Under the pieces are notes generated by a model. The model was not told the origin of the DNA and made no database searches. It worked only from the letters and a program-made list of their open reading frames with translations. Positions 41,810-50,150 of a stretch of DNA of 64,000 nucleotides are shown here, one piece after another. Positions within the stretch are counted from its first letter, which is position 1, and each line of letters opens with the position of its first letter. Location of the stretch: the NCBI RefSeq assembly GCF_007752535.1, contig NZ_CP036426.1, forward strand, positions 4,650,001 through 4,714,000, given 5' to 3'. The stretch comes from Tautonia plasticadhaerens (lineage in GTDB: Bacteria > Planctomycetota > Planctomycetia > Isosphaerales > Isosphaeraceae). Both the position numbers and the translations under genes were made by a program.

Positions 41810-42463
41810 TCAGAGCCCCAACTCGACCGGCCTGGGGGTCTCGTCGACCAGGACCAGCTGGCCCCCGTTGTAGTACCGCACCCGGAGCATCCGCATCGAG
41901 CTGACCCGGTTGGACTGCCAGCCGGGCCCGGAATTGGCGACCGATGCGGAGGGGCTGTATCCGTCCATCGAGCCGAGGCTCGTCGCGGCCTGGATCCCGA
42001 GATTGGCCCCGGAACCCTGGCCGAACCCGCTCCAGGTCGTCGAGTCCCCCTGCTTGATGTCGTAAACGATCACGCCGCCCGAGATCTGGAGCGACTGGGT
42101 CCACGTGACCGTCTCCCCCGTGGTGGCGAGCCGGGACGTCCCCTGGCTCGAGGTGGCCAGCACGCGTTCGCCGTCGTAGGAGACCAGCTCCAGGCCGCCG
42201 GGCAGGTACGAGGGCTGGCTGCGGTAGTTCAGGTTGAAGGCGATGAACTGGCCGCCAAGGTCCCCCAGCGGGCTCATCGTGGTGGTGATCTGAGGGCCCT
42301 CGGCCATCAGGTCGGGCTGGTCGATGACCAGCTCCCAGTCCTCCTCGACGCGGTCGAAGGGCGGGATTACGGTCTGGGCCCCGGCCGGCGACGCGCCGGC
42401 CCAGGCGAACCACGCCGCGGCCAGGATCAGGCCGAGGGCGCGGGTGATGCTCAATCGGGTCAT
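41810..42463 (-). CDS. Secreted protein of unknown function in the Tad locus
   Basis: The 217-residue protein starts with a clear signal peptide (ALGLILAAAWFAWAGASPAGAQ, cleaved after AGA). The mature part is rich in beta strands and Ser/Gly/Thr, resembling an Ig-like or jelly-roll surface protein, with SLQISGGVIVYDIKQGDSTTW in the middle. I know no family. GGAGGAGGA sits before ATG 42463. It lies between a TadE-like gene and the Flp pilin gene on the same strand, so it may be exported with the pilus or act as an adhesin. Confidence 0.7.
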   Translation of the reverse strand: MTRLSITRALGLILAAAWFAWAGASPAGAQTVIPPFDRVEEDWELVIDQPDLMAEGPQITTTMSPLGDLGGQFIAFNLNYRSQPSYLPGGLELVSYDGERVLATSSQGTSRLATTGETVTWTQSLQISGGVIVYDIKQGDSTTWSGFGQGSGANLGIQAATSLGSMDGYSPSASVANSGPGWQSNRVSSMRMLRVRYYNGGQLVLVDETPRPVELGL

Positions 42464-42574
42464 TCGATCCTCCTCCTCGGGTCTCCGGGAGGGGCTCCCC
42501 CCCCGGGTTCGTCGCATCGGCTGACGCCGGATCAGGTCTCCGGCCGACCGGCCTGGCCCCCGAACGGGCCGGGA

Positions 42575-42994
42575 TCATCCGTCCTTCTCGCTGGACATCG
42601 TGGCCTCGGCCACGACGTCCCTGCCGCCGAAGGCGAAGGGGTCCCCCAGCCAGCTGACCTGGTCGAAGGGGACGCTAAGGCGGACGGTAATCCGGTTCGG
42701 CGCCGGGGCCGTCGTCCAGTCGCCGGCCGGGCTGCTGATCCGGATCGCCGGGGTGATCCCCGAGCCGATCAGGGCCGAGTCGATCCGGCCCCGGACGGCG
42801 GCCTCCGTCTGGCCGGGCAGGACCGCCGTCCGGCAGGCCTCCCGGGCCGCGACGTTGAGCAACTGGGTGACCATCCCCAGGCGAGCGGCCTCGATGGTCC
42901 CGAAAATCAACGCCAGGAAAACGGGGAGCACCAGGGCCATCTCGACGGCGGCGGCCCCCCCTCGCCGTCCGGCTGCACACCGTTGCACTCTCAC
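42575..42994 (-). CDS. tadE: TadE-like minor pilin, copy 1
   Basis: The 139-residue protein has a basic N-terminus, the prepilin site RRGGAAAVEMALVLPVF and a hydrophobic helix followed by AARLGMVTQLLNVAAREACR, the TadE-type pattern. The soluble tail is beta-rich and ends in SSEKDG. GGAAGGGGA precedes the GTG start. Its C-terminal half is almost identical in DNA sequence to the TadE-like gene at 44579-44998, showing a recent duplication or conversion. It lies downstream of the TadG-like gene in the Tad transcription order. Confidence 0.85.
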   Translation of the reverse strand: MRVQRCAAGRRGGAAAVEMALVLPVFLALIFGTIEAARLGMVTQLLNVAAREACRTAVLPGQTEAAVRGRIDSALIGSGITPAIRISSPAGDWTTAPAPNRITVRLSVPFDQVSWLGDPFAFGGRDVVAEATMSSEKDG

Positions 42995-43354
42995 GTCGAT
43001 TCCCCTTCCAGTGCGCCCGGGTCCGGGCCGGCACGGGCCGGCACGCCGCCGGGGTGGTCGGTCGGTAGGCGGATCGGTCAGGGGCGTCCCCGGATCCGGG
43101 GGGCCGGATGGTCGATCGCCTCCCCGGCACGGGCGGCAGCCGGCCGCGTCGCGGCGCACCTCGGTCCCGGGGCGGGCCGTCGGCCGACGCCGGGGAGTCG
43201 GAGCGCCGCGTCGCGGCCGGCTGCCGCCCGCGAGAAGCTTATGTCACGCCCTCGTCGTCGACTCGATCCGCCCGGGGCGGGTGTTGCGATTTCGTAACCG
43301 GTCCCCACCCGACGACGGCGATCGCCCGGGCCGAGGTCCATCCGGGGCGGGCCG
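42995..43354. other. Intergenic region containing a long inverted repeat
   Basis: This 360-base gap between the TadG-like and first TadE-like genes has no supported gene. Its main feature is a long inverted repeat at 43130-43230. The rest is plain GC-rich sequence. Confidence 0.6.
43130..43230. repeat. Long inverted repeat, 28-bp arms
   Basis: Arms 43130-43157 and 43203-43230 are inverted copies with a single mismatch, separated by a 45-base loop that itself contains short G/C palindromes. It is too long and too separated for an ordinary terminator but could fold as a strong hairpin between two pilin-type genes; a small mobile-element remnant is also possible. Confidence 0.8.
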
Positions 43355-44551
43355 TCAACGGGTCAGGTGCAGCCGGACCAGGCCGCCGGAGGTCCAGTCC
43401 GAGGAGATCTCGCCCGGGATCGCCGTCTCGTCCCTCATCATCGCCGGCTGGATGATCACGTACTTCGGGTTGCCCTTGAAGTTGACCGACAGGACGCGGA
43501 CCGGGGCGAAGTCCACGATCTTGTACTGCGCGTTGTTCCCGTTGCCGCCCGAGCCGTTCGGGTCGTAGATCGGGAGGGCCCGGCCCTGGCCGATGATCGC
43601 CTCCAGGTCGTCCTTGATCCCCGAGCTGATGCCCGGGTTCCCCTCGAGCATCATGTATCGATTCCCTTGCGGGTCGGTCAGGTTCAGCTTGATCTGCCCG
43701 CCGGGATAGGTGTTCAGCTGCTGGGACGTGATCCCGTAGCGGATCTGGGCTCCGAGCGTGCTGGTGCTGTTGTTCGAGACGCCGACCTTGACCGTCCCCC
43801 AGTTGCCCGGGTAGCCGTTCTTGACCGGGTAGAGCTGCGACTCCTGGATTCCGTCCGACCCGCTCTTGACCTCCCCGGTGACCGGGTCGTAGCGGAACTG
43901 GTCGGTCGTGGCCGTCGCGGGGCTGATCATGTCCGAATAGGTCTGCCGGTCCAGCACGATCGGCAGGACGTCGGCGTTGCGGTCGGGGTCGGCCTTGAAG
44001 CCGGCGATCCGGTAGTTCAGGGCCGACGCGGTCCCGGAGTGCCGGACGTCGGTCCCCTCGAAGCCGAGGGCCCGGGAGAAGAAGGCCGGGACGATCCCGC
44101 CCCGGTCCGCCGACCGGGCGGCCCGCACCTGCACCGAGTTGAACATCGGCGCCAGGAGCGCGGAAGTCAGGAAGGGGCTGGCCGGGTCGGTCGGGTCGGC
44201 CATGTAGCCGAGCACCACGTCACCGTCCTGCTCGTTGGTCGGGTTCGGCGCGATCACCGGCTGCCGGCCGAGGACCGGGTTCTCCCGGGTGAACTCCCGG
44301 GCGCGGTCGTGGGCGGCGGTCATGATGACGTCAATCGGGGCGTCGGGGACGAGCCGACGCTCGTCGGCCAGGGCGGCGGCACCGGCCAGCGCGCCGGAGT
44401 CGGCGGCGGTGCCAAGCTGATGGCGGGCCACGGCCAGGACCATCGTGTCCACCGCCAGGGCTACGAAGCCGAGGATGGCGGTCATCATCACCGCCGTCAG
44501 GACCATGGTCGCGCCGCGACGGAGGCCGCGGCGATCGGTTCGGGGGTTCAT
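43355..44551 (-). CDS. tadG: TadG-like pilus assembly protein
   Basis: The 398-residue protein has the TadG/TadE type N-terminus: basic, then a helix (MVLTAVMMTAILGFVALAVDTMV), then AVARHQLGTAADSGALAGAAALA, the conserved TadG block. The large remainder is an extracytoplasmic domain with AAFF-type and Asn/Gly-rich turns (EVKSGSDGIQ, NGSGGNGNNAQ). It probably helps assemble or anchor the pilus in the envelope. It is flanked by two TadE-like genes. The start was taken at 44551 (MNPRTDRRG), where the fold starts. Confidence 0.85.
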   Translation of the reverse strand: MNPRTDRRGLRRGATMVLTAVMMTAILGFVALAVDTMVLAVARHQLGTAADSGALAGAAALADERRLVPDAPIDVIMTAAHDRAREFTRENPVLGRQPVIAPNPTNEQDGDVVLGYMADPTDPASPFLTSALLAPMFNSVQVRAARSADRGGIVPAFFSRALGFEGTDVRHSGTASALNYRIAGFKADPDRNADVLPIVLDRQTYSDMISPATATTDQFRYDPVTGEVKSGSDGIQESQLYPVKNGYPGNWGTVKVGVSNNSTSTLGAQIRYGITSQQLNTYPGGQIKLNLTDPQGNRYMMLEGNPGISSGIKDDLEAIIGQGRALPIYDPNGSGGNGNNAQYKIVDFAPVRVLSVNFKGNPKYVIIQPAMMRDETAIPGEISSDWTSGGLVRLHLTR

Positions 44552-44578
44552 GGGCGGGTCATCCTCACGGGGCGGGGC

Positions 44579-44998
44579 TCAACCGTTCTTCTCGCTGCAC
44601 ATGGTGGCCGAGGCGACGACCGAGGTGCCGCCGAAGGCGAAGGGGTCCCCCAGCCAGCTGACCTGGTCGAAGGGGACGCTCAGGCGGACGGTGACCCGGT
44701 TCGGCGCCTTGGCCGTCGTCCAGTCGCCGGCCGGGCTGCTGACCTGGATCGCCGGGGTGATCCCCGAGCCGGCCAGCACCGCATCGATCCGGGCCCGGAC
44801 GGTCGCCGTCGTCTGCCCCTCCCGGACCGCCGTCCGGCAGCCTTCCCGGGCGGCGACGTGCAGGAGCTGCGAGACCATGCCCAGCCGGGTGGCCTCGATC
44901 GTGCCCAGGATCACGGAGATGAACAGGGGGAGGACGATGGCCATCTCGACGGCGGCGGCCCCCGCCCGCCGCCGTCGGCCGCGACGACTGGCCCCCAT
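44579..44998 (-). CDS. tadE: TadE-like minor pilin, copy 2
   Basis: The 139-residue protein has a basic leader, the prepilin site RRAGAAAVEMAIVLPLF and the helix plus LGMVSQLLHVAAREGCR, very like copy 1. The tail ends SSEKNG-like (MCSEKNG). GAGGAGG precedes ATG 44998. It is the first gene of the minus-strand Tad run, so its promoter should lie in 44999-45316. Confidence 0.85.
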   Translation of the reverse strand: MGASRRGRRRRAGAAAVEMAIVLPLFISVILGTIEATRLGMVSQLLHVAAREGCRTAVREGQTTATVRARIDAVLAGSGITPAIQVSSPAGDWTTAKAPNRVTVRLSVPFDQVSWLGDPFAFGGTSVVASATMCSEKNG

Positions 44999-45316
44999 GG
45001 TCGGTTCCTCCTCTCGAAGCGAAGCGAAGCGGGACCGCGCTTCGATCGACCGAAGCGTCCCTCGTCGGCGAATTGGCCCGCCGACCCCCGGGGGGACCCG
45101 CGAGTCATGGGCTCCTCCCGGCCGCCCGGTCCGAGGCGGCCGGGTCGATCCAGCCGCTCACCATCGATCGATGGGCCGACGGTGATCTCCCCGAGGGGAT
45201 CCTATTTCACATTCGCACCGCCGTGACGTTTCGGGCGGCCGATGTTTCCGAGATCTTTCAATCCGACTCCCGCACAGGGTGAATTAATTCTTTGAGGGAA
45301 GGAATCGGGCACGGGT
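44999..45316. other. Divergent intergenic region with likely Tad promoter
   Basis: This 318-base gap between the minus-strand TadE-like gene and the plus-strand frameshifted gene contains the AT-richer tract 45270-45300. I could not settle on clear promoter hexamers in either direction. No gene is supported here. Confidence 0.4.
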
Positions 45317-46011
45317 GTGCGCGGCGAGGGGGGAAGTCGGACGATAGGAGGACGGCGTCGACGGGGGGCGACCAGCAGGGGCGCGGCGGCGGTCGAGATG
45401 GCGATCCTCCTGCCCTTGCTATGCCTGATCATGGCGATCATCGTCGATTTCTCGAGGGGCGTCGCGGACCTGTCGCCCCCCCGGCCTCGGGCACCGTCTA
45501 CAACGGCCTGCCGTTCCCCCCCTATGGGACCCGCACCATGAGCCCGGGGGTGTACAACGGCGGCGTCAACATCGGCGGCGGCATGACGATCACGATGGAG
45601 CCGGGGATCTACTACATGAGGAACGGCGACTTCACCGTCGCCAACGGGGCCCGGGTGACCGGGACCGGCGTGATGGTCTACGTCGACCCCGGCAGCGGCC
45701 GGATCAACTTCCAGGGCGGCGGCGTGATCCGGCTGCAGGCGCCCACCTCGGGCCCCTACGCCGGCGTTGTGCTGTACCAGGACCGCGCCTCGACCCGGGA
45801 CATCTCGATTGCCAACGGCACGAACACCACGTTCGTCGGGGTCTTCTACGCCGCCGGGGCCCGGGTCTCCTTCGCCGGGGGCAACCAGACCGACTCGTAC
45901 GGCACCCAGCTGATCTTCAAGAGCTTGAGCGCGACGAACAATGCCCACGTGCGGGTGCACGCCTCGGACGAATCCCCGTCGGTGAGCCCCTCGTTCCGGA
46001 TCGTCGAATGA
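45317..46011 (+). pseudogene. Frameshifted Tad-like protein gene (broken at a C7 tract)
   Basis: One frame (from GTG 45317) encodes a TadE/TadG-like leader: GATSRGAAAVEMAILLPLL followed by VDFSRGVAD. A second frame carries the C-terminal domain of planctomycete Tad-like proteins, from PASGTVYNGL through MSPGVYNGGVNIGGG, GVVLYQDRASTRDIS and VGVFYAAGARVSFAGG, to the stop at 46011. The frames switch at a run of seven C at 45476-45482; one extra C would join them into a single reading frame of about 230 residues. The defect is therefore a one-base deletion in a homopolymer or a sequencing or assembly error. Even joined, the protein would be much shorter than full-length Tad-like proteins, which suggests earlier internal loss. 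Confidence 0.72.
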
Positions 46012-46032
46012 GCCCGGGGCCCGGCGTTCACC

Positions 46033-46062
46033 TTGCATCTCACCGGGTCGTGCGTGTACTAT
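46033..46062 (+). promoter_or_regulatory. Probable promoter of rpmF-rpmB
   Basis: TTGCAT at 46033-46038 and TACTAT at 46057-46062 are 18 bases apart. A transcript would start near 46069, about 48 bases before the L32 start codon at 46117. Confidence 0.4.
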
Positions 46063-46116
46063 CAGACGCTTTGCCCCAAACTCCATCACCCCAGGCGGTT
46101 CGCCGGAGCGTGTTCC

Positions 46117-46305
46117 GTGGCCGTACCGAAGCGGCGTACATCGAAGTCAAAGAAGGGGATGCGGCGCAGCCACGACGCCCTTCAGTTCACCATCGTGCTG
46201 ATCGCCTGCGACCAGTGCGGCTCCCCGAAGCCGCGCCACACGGTCTGTCCCGAATGCGGGACCTATCGCGGGCGGCAGGTGGTCAAGATTGGCGACGAGG
46301 AATGA
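46117..46305 (+). CDS. rpmF: 50S ribosomal protein L32
   Basis: The 62-residue protein matches L32: an N-terminal VPKRRTSKSKKGMRRSHDAL block and a zinc-binding part with four cysteines in CDQCGSPKPRHTVCPECG. It belongs to the large subunit. GTG 46117 is preceded by CCGGAG; the frame begins exactly at the known N-terminus. L28 follows 53 bases downstream. Confidence 0.93.
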   Translation: MAVPKRRTSKSKKGMRRSHDALQFTIVLIACDQCGSPKPRHTVCPECGTYRGRQVVKIGDEE

Positions 46306-46358
46306 GCCGGGCCCGATCCTCGCGATCCTCACGCCCCAGATGACCAGGAGTCAGTCCG

Positions 46359-46679
46359 ATGGGACGGCAGTGCGAAGTCAGCGGCAAGAAGACCTCCTTC
46401 GGCAACCACGTCACCACCCGTGGTAAGGCCAAGTACCTCGGCGGCGTCGGCACCAAGATCACCGGGATCAGCCGACGCAAGTTCAAGCCCAACCTCCAGA
46501 GCATCAAGGTCTGGCTCCCCAACGGCACCACACGACGCGTCCGGGTGGCGACCTCGGTCATCCGGGAGGGCAAGCTCACCCTGGAGGTCGACGGGAAGAT
46601 GCAGACCTTCCCGCTGATCAAGGCCTCCAAGGGTAGCCGCCAGGCCAGGGAACGGCTCGGCAATCTCTATCCGCTCTGA
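46359..46679 (+). CDS. rpmB: 50S ribosomal protein L28, long form
   Basis: The 106-residue protein is L28 (CEVSGKKTSFGNHVTTRGKA, then SRRKFKPNLQSIKVWLPNG), with the family ending near residue 78. About 25 further residues (FPLIKASKGSRQARERLGN) form an extension beyond the usual 62-78 residues. It binds the large subunit near the P site. The terminator at 46742 follows. Confidence 0.9.
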   Translation: MGRQCEVSGKKTSFGNHVTTRGKAKYLGGVGTKITGISRRKFKPNLQSIKVWLPNGTTRRVRVATSVIREGKLTLEVDGKMQTFPLIKASKGSRQARERLGNLYPL

Positions 46680-47277
46680 CCGATCCTCCCCTCCAGCGAA
46701 ACCCGAGGCCGACCCCTCGGGGCACGAAACCGGTCCCGATCGGGCCGCCCCGAACCGGGGCGGCCCGTCGCCCCTCGGGGAGTCGGCCTGCTCCCCGGGT
46801 TCATTGGCCCTCGCTGCGGAGCGACCGAGCGACGCTGCGGCCGGTTCTCCGTCCGGCGTGCGGACCGCCCGGTTCGGCACGTTGGATCAAGCCCATTCGC
46901 CGCAGACGCTGTGCATGGAAGGTGTTGCGGCCAGGTCCCGGGCGTGGGGATTCGCCGCCCCGGAGTCATCCGCCCGCCGCGCCGCCGGCCGGTCTGGGCC
47001 GGGATCGTCGGCGGTCTCGCGGTCTCGGGGTCGGGAGGGTTCGCGGCCTCGTCTCACGATCACGCGTCGAGAGAAGTCACCGTCGGATGATCTCGGATCG
47101 CACCGACCCTGGCGTCGAGGGCACGGATGTGCCAGAATTCTGGGGCGACCCGGAGTCGGACCGATCGGCTTCCACGCACGCGGCGTGAGGGGCCGTCGAG
47201 GCGTGACTCCGGGTTGGGGAGGTGATGGTCAGTCGATTCGATCCGATCCGGTGCCGGGCGAACGAGGCGATCTGACG
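46680..47277. other. Intergenic region after rpmB
   Basis: This 598-base region has a clear terminator near its start and no supported gene. A frame open from 46804 joins the downstream sigma-like gene, but its N-terminal part has no sigma features and no ribosome binding site. Confidence 0.5.
46742..46766 (+). terminator. Terminator stem-loop after rpmB
   Basis: Arms 46742-46752 and 46756-46766 pair perfectly over 11 bases around a 3-base AAC loop. It lies 62 bases after the L28 stop codon; there is no strong T-run. Confidence 0.7.
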
Positions 47278-48030
47278 ATGGACGAGGACCGCATCGAGGC
47301 CTATCGCCCGCCCCGGCGCTTCATCCGTCGCGAAGGCCGGGACCGTGATCCTCGGGTCGGCGACCGGACGGCGTGGGAACGGGTGATTCGTCGCCACGAA
47401 CCGGCCGCGCTCCGATATCTCCGGGACGCCGTCGGCGATCCGGCCAAGGCCGAGGCGCTGTTCCGGGAATTCGCCGGGGCGATGCGCCTCGGCGATCGGG
47501 ACGGCGGGCCCATCCCCCTCGGCCCGTTCCGGGACCTCCTGCGGACGCCCCTGGTCCGGCTGGTCGAGGCCCATCGCGGATGGACTGATCAGGCGAATCT
47601 GATCGGATCGGGGGCGGGGGCCGACGAGGCATCCTCCCGGGACGCCGAGGAAGCCCGATTCGACGCGATCTGGCGGCAAGAATTGCTGGACCGGAGCTGG
47701 TCGAGGCTCCGGGAGATGGAGGATCGTACTGGTCAGCCGTTCCACACGACCCTGAAATGCCTGGCCGATGCCCCCGGGCTCTCGTCCCCCGAGCTGGCGG
47801 ACCGCGTCGGCCGGAAGCTCGGCAAGGCGATCTCGGCCCCCAACGCCCGTCAATTGCTCCATCGCGCCCGGGCGGAATTCTCGAAGCTGCTGCTCGAGGA
47901 GGTCGTCGCCACCTTGCCCTGCGGGGCCCCGTTCGAGGCGATCGAGCGCGAGCTGATCGAGACGGGGCTGCTCGCCTTCTGCCGGGAGGCGGTCGGTCGC
48001 GCCCGGCCGGTCTCGTGGCGAGGGCGTTGA
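47278..48030 (+). CDS. Divergent ECF-like sigma factor
   Basis: The 250-residue protein has a weak sigma-70 region 2 (AWERVIRRHEPAALRYLRDAVGDPAKAEALFREFAGAMRLGD) and a C-terminal region-4-like part (SSPELADRVGRKLGKAISAPNARQLLHRARAEFSKLLLEEV) of the type common in planctomycetes. The spacing differs from classic ECFs and the region-2 motif lacks the normal acidic/aromatic pattern, so DNA binding is uncertain. GAGGCG precedes ATG 47278. It lies between the ribosomal genes and a convergent small gene. Confidence 0.6.
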   Translation: MDEDRIEAYRPPRRFIRREGRDRDPRVGDRTAWERVIRRHEPAALRYLRDAVGDPAKAEALFREFAGAMRLGDRDGGPIPLGPFRDLLRTPLVRLVEAHRGWTDQANLIGSGAGADEASSRDAEEARFDAIWRQELLDRSWSRLREMEDRTGQPFHTTLKCLADAPGLSSPELADRVGRKLGKAISAPNARQLLHRARAEFSKLLLEEVVATLPCGAPFEAIERELIETGLLAFCREAVGRARPVSWRGR

Positions 48031-48093
48031 GCCGCCCGAGGGGGGTTTGCGCCCTCCCCCCGGGCCACCGGGACCGGAGGGTCAGGCGATCGA

Positions 48094-48133
48094 CCCGGTC
48101 GGGGCGGGTCGGCACGCTCCCGCCCCGACCGGG
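48094..48133. terminator. Bidirectional terminator stem-loop
   Basis: Arms 48094-48108 and 48119-48133 pair perfectly over 15 bases around a 10-base loop. It lies between the convergent sigma-like gene (stop 48030) and the small gene on the minus strand (stop at 48157). Confidence 0.75.
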
Positions 48134-48156
48134 GTGGCCCCGGTTCATCCGGGGGA

Positions 48157-48399
48157 TCAGTTCAGCTCGACCGGGGCCGAGATGTCGGCCATCCGGAGGA
48201 CCATGTCGAGCGCGTCGTCGGCCCGGCGCCGATCGGCGTACTTCGCCAGGGGGGCCGACGGGGTGCCGTCCCGGTAGATGCCGACGACGGCGTGCAGGCC
48301 GCGATACTCGACCACCTCGGCCCGCTCGAAGAGTCCCGAGCGGATCAGGGAGGCCAGGTTGCGCTGCCAGAGGGTGGTGTCTGTCATCTGGGTCGTCAT
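48157..48399 (-). CDS. Small conserved-looking hypothetical protein
   Basis: The 80-residue product is charged and predicted helix-strand-helix (LWQRNLASLIRSGLFERAEV, then GLHAVVGIYRDG, then ADDALDMVLRMA). GGGGAGG lies before ATG 48399, and third positions are strongly GC-biased, supporting a real gene. I do not recognise the family. It lies 257 bases from the DUF1501 stop on the same strand. Confidence 0.6.
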   Translation of the reverse strand: MTTQMTDTTLWQRNLASLIRSGLFERAEVVEYRGLHAVVGIYRDGTPSAPLAKYADRRRADDALDMVLRMADISAPVELN

Positions 48400-48667
48400 G
48401 GTCGGCCTCCCCACTCCCTGTACGGGTTGGATTGCACGGTCGAAGGGCCGTCGTCTCGACTTTCCGCAAGAATTCTACGACCGGTCGAGGCCGATTGTTC
48501 CGGGAACCGGGCGAGTCGGTGCCGATTTCCCCGAGCCCGGCCCGATCCCGCACCGCGGCCCAGAGGGGATTCGGTCGATCACGCCGGGGATTCTCGGGCC
48601 CGACGCGAATCGCGATCCCGTGCCTGAGGGACGAGGAGGGGCGCGCCGTTCCCCGGCCGCGATCGAC

Positions 48668-50101
48668 TCAGGAGAGGATCGGGGAGACGACCGAGCCGTG
48701 GACGTCGGTCAGCCTCATGTCCCGGCCGCTGAAGCGGTAGGTCAGCCGGGTGTGGTCGACGCCGAGCAGGTGCAGGATGGTGGCGTGCAGGTCGTAGATC
48801 TCGACCTTGTCCCGGATGGCGTGGTAGCCGTAGTCGTCGGTTTCGCCGTGGATGACCCCGCCCCGGATGCCGCCGCCGGCCAGCCACATGGTGAAGCCGA
48901 AGGGGTTGTGGTCGCGGCCGTCGGTCCCCTGGGCCATCGGGGTGCGACCGAACTCCCCGCCCCAGACGACCACGGTGGATTCCAGCAGCCCCCGGCCCTT
49001 GAGGTCCCGGAGCAGGGCGGCGATGGGTTGGTCGACGGCCCGGGCGTTGTCCTCGTGGCCGGCCTTGAGGTTGCTGTGCTGGTCCCAGCGGTCGTGGCCG
49101 ACGCCGGGGCAGGTCAGCTCGACGAACCGGACGCCCCGCTCGACCAAGCGCCGGGCGAGCAGGCACTGGCGGGCGTAGGACCGGGTGTGCGGGTCGGGGG
49201 CGTCGAGCCCGTAGAGCCGGAGCGTCTCGGGGGATTCGCCCGACAGGTCGGTCAGCTCGGGCACGGCCGACTGCATCCGGAAGGCGAGCTCGCCGTTGGC
49301 GATCGCCGACTCGATCGCGTCGTGGTCGCCGACCCGGGCGAGCACGTCCCGGTCCATCGCCCGGACGAGGTCCAGCTTGCGACGCTGGGCCTCCTCGGTC
49401 GCCTCGGTCGGGGCGATGTTGGCCAGCGGCGTCTCGCCCGCCTTGAGCACCGAGCCCTGGAACGAGGCGGGCAGGAAGCCGTTGCCGAAGCAGTCGAGCC
49501 CGCCGGGCGGGACGAGCCCGCCGTTGAGCACGACGAACCCGGGCAACTCCTCGCTCTCCGAACCGAGCCCGTAGGTGACCCAGGCCCCGGCGCTGGGACG
49601 ACCTTGCTGGCCGTGGCAGGTGTGGAGGAAGTAGTTCGCGTTCGTGTGCTCGGAGAAGTTCGAGACCATCGACCGGATGACCGCCAGGTCGTCGACGCAC
49701 GCCCCGACGCGGGGGAACAGGTCGCTGACCGGGATGCCGCTCTCCCCCCGGCGCCGGAACGGCCAGGGGCAGCGCAGGACGTTGCCGACGTTGTTGAACT
49801 GGGTCGGCTCGACCCTCGTCCGGATCGGCCGGCCGTGCTCCCGGTCGAGGCGGGGCTTGGGGTCGAACGTGTCGACCTGGGAGGGTCCGCCGTCCATGTA
49901 GAGGAAGATCACGCTCCGGGCCTTCGCCGCGTGGTGCAGCCCCCCGTGGCCGAGGGTTCCCTCATCTGGAGCGAGTCGCTTCCCGAAGGAACGCTGCGTT
50001 AGCAGGGACGCCATCGCCAGCGCCCCGAAGCCGTTGGCACACCGGGAGAGCATGGCCCGTCGGCTCAGGGGGGGGGCGATGTGGCGTCCGCAGTGGCTCA
50101 T
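48668..50101 (-). CDS. DUF1501 family protein, Tat-type signal
   Basis: The 477-residue protein starts with a Tat-like leader (LSRRAMLSRCANGFGALAMASLL). It has the alkaline-phosphatase-superfamily core of the DUF1501 family: FLYMDGGPSQVDTFDPKP near the N-terminus, VVWGGEFGRTPM and DGRDHNPFGFTMWLAGGG in the middle, and DLHATILHLLG near the end. These proteins are sulfatase-related, exported and always paired with PSD1 proteins in planctomycetes; substrates are unknown, probably sulfated or other polymers. The start is ATG 50101 with GGAG upstream. It lies 49 bases downstream of the PSD1 gene. Confidence 0.92.
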   Translation of the reverse strand: MSHCGRHIAPPLSRRAMLSRCANGFGALAMASLLTQRSFGKRLAPDEGTLGHGGLHHAAKARSVIFLYMDGGPSQVDTFDPKPRLDREHGRPIRTRVEPTQFNNVGNVLRCPWPFRRRGESGIPVSDLFPRVGACVDDLAVIRSMVSNFSEHTNANYFLHTCHGQQGRPSAGAWVTYGLGSESEELPGFVVLNGGLVPPGGLDCFGNGFLPASFQGSVLKAGETPLANIAPTEATEEAQRRKLDLVRAMDRDVLARVGDHDAIESAIANGELAFRMQSAVPELTDLSGESPETLRLYGLDAPDPHTRSYARQCLLARRLVERGVRFVELTCPGVGHDRWDQHSNLKAGHEDNARAVDQPIAALLRDLKGRGLLESTVVVWGGEFGRTPMAQGTDGRDHNPFGFTMWLAGGGIRGGVIHGETDDYGYHAIRDKVEIYDLHATILHLLGVDHTRLTYRFSGRDMRLTDVHGSVVSPILS

Positions 50102-50150
50102 GGCGGGGCTCCGATCCGATCGTCGGGCTCGGCCCGATCGATCGCTCCGA

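Noticed and set aside
46804-47277. N-terminal extension of the divergent sigma gene
   Set aside because: The frame is open but reads as random Arg/Ser/Gly sequence, and the ribosome binding site lies just before ATG 47278.
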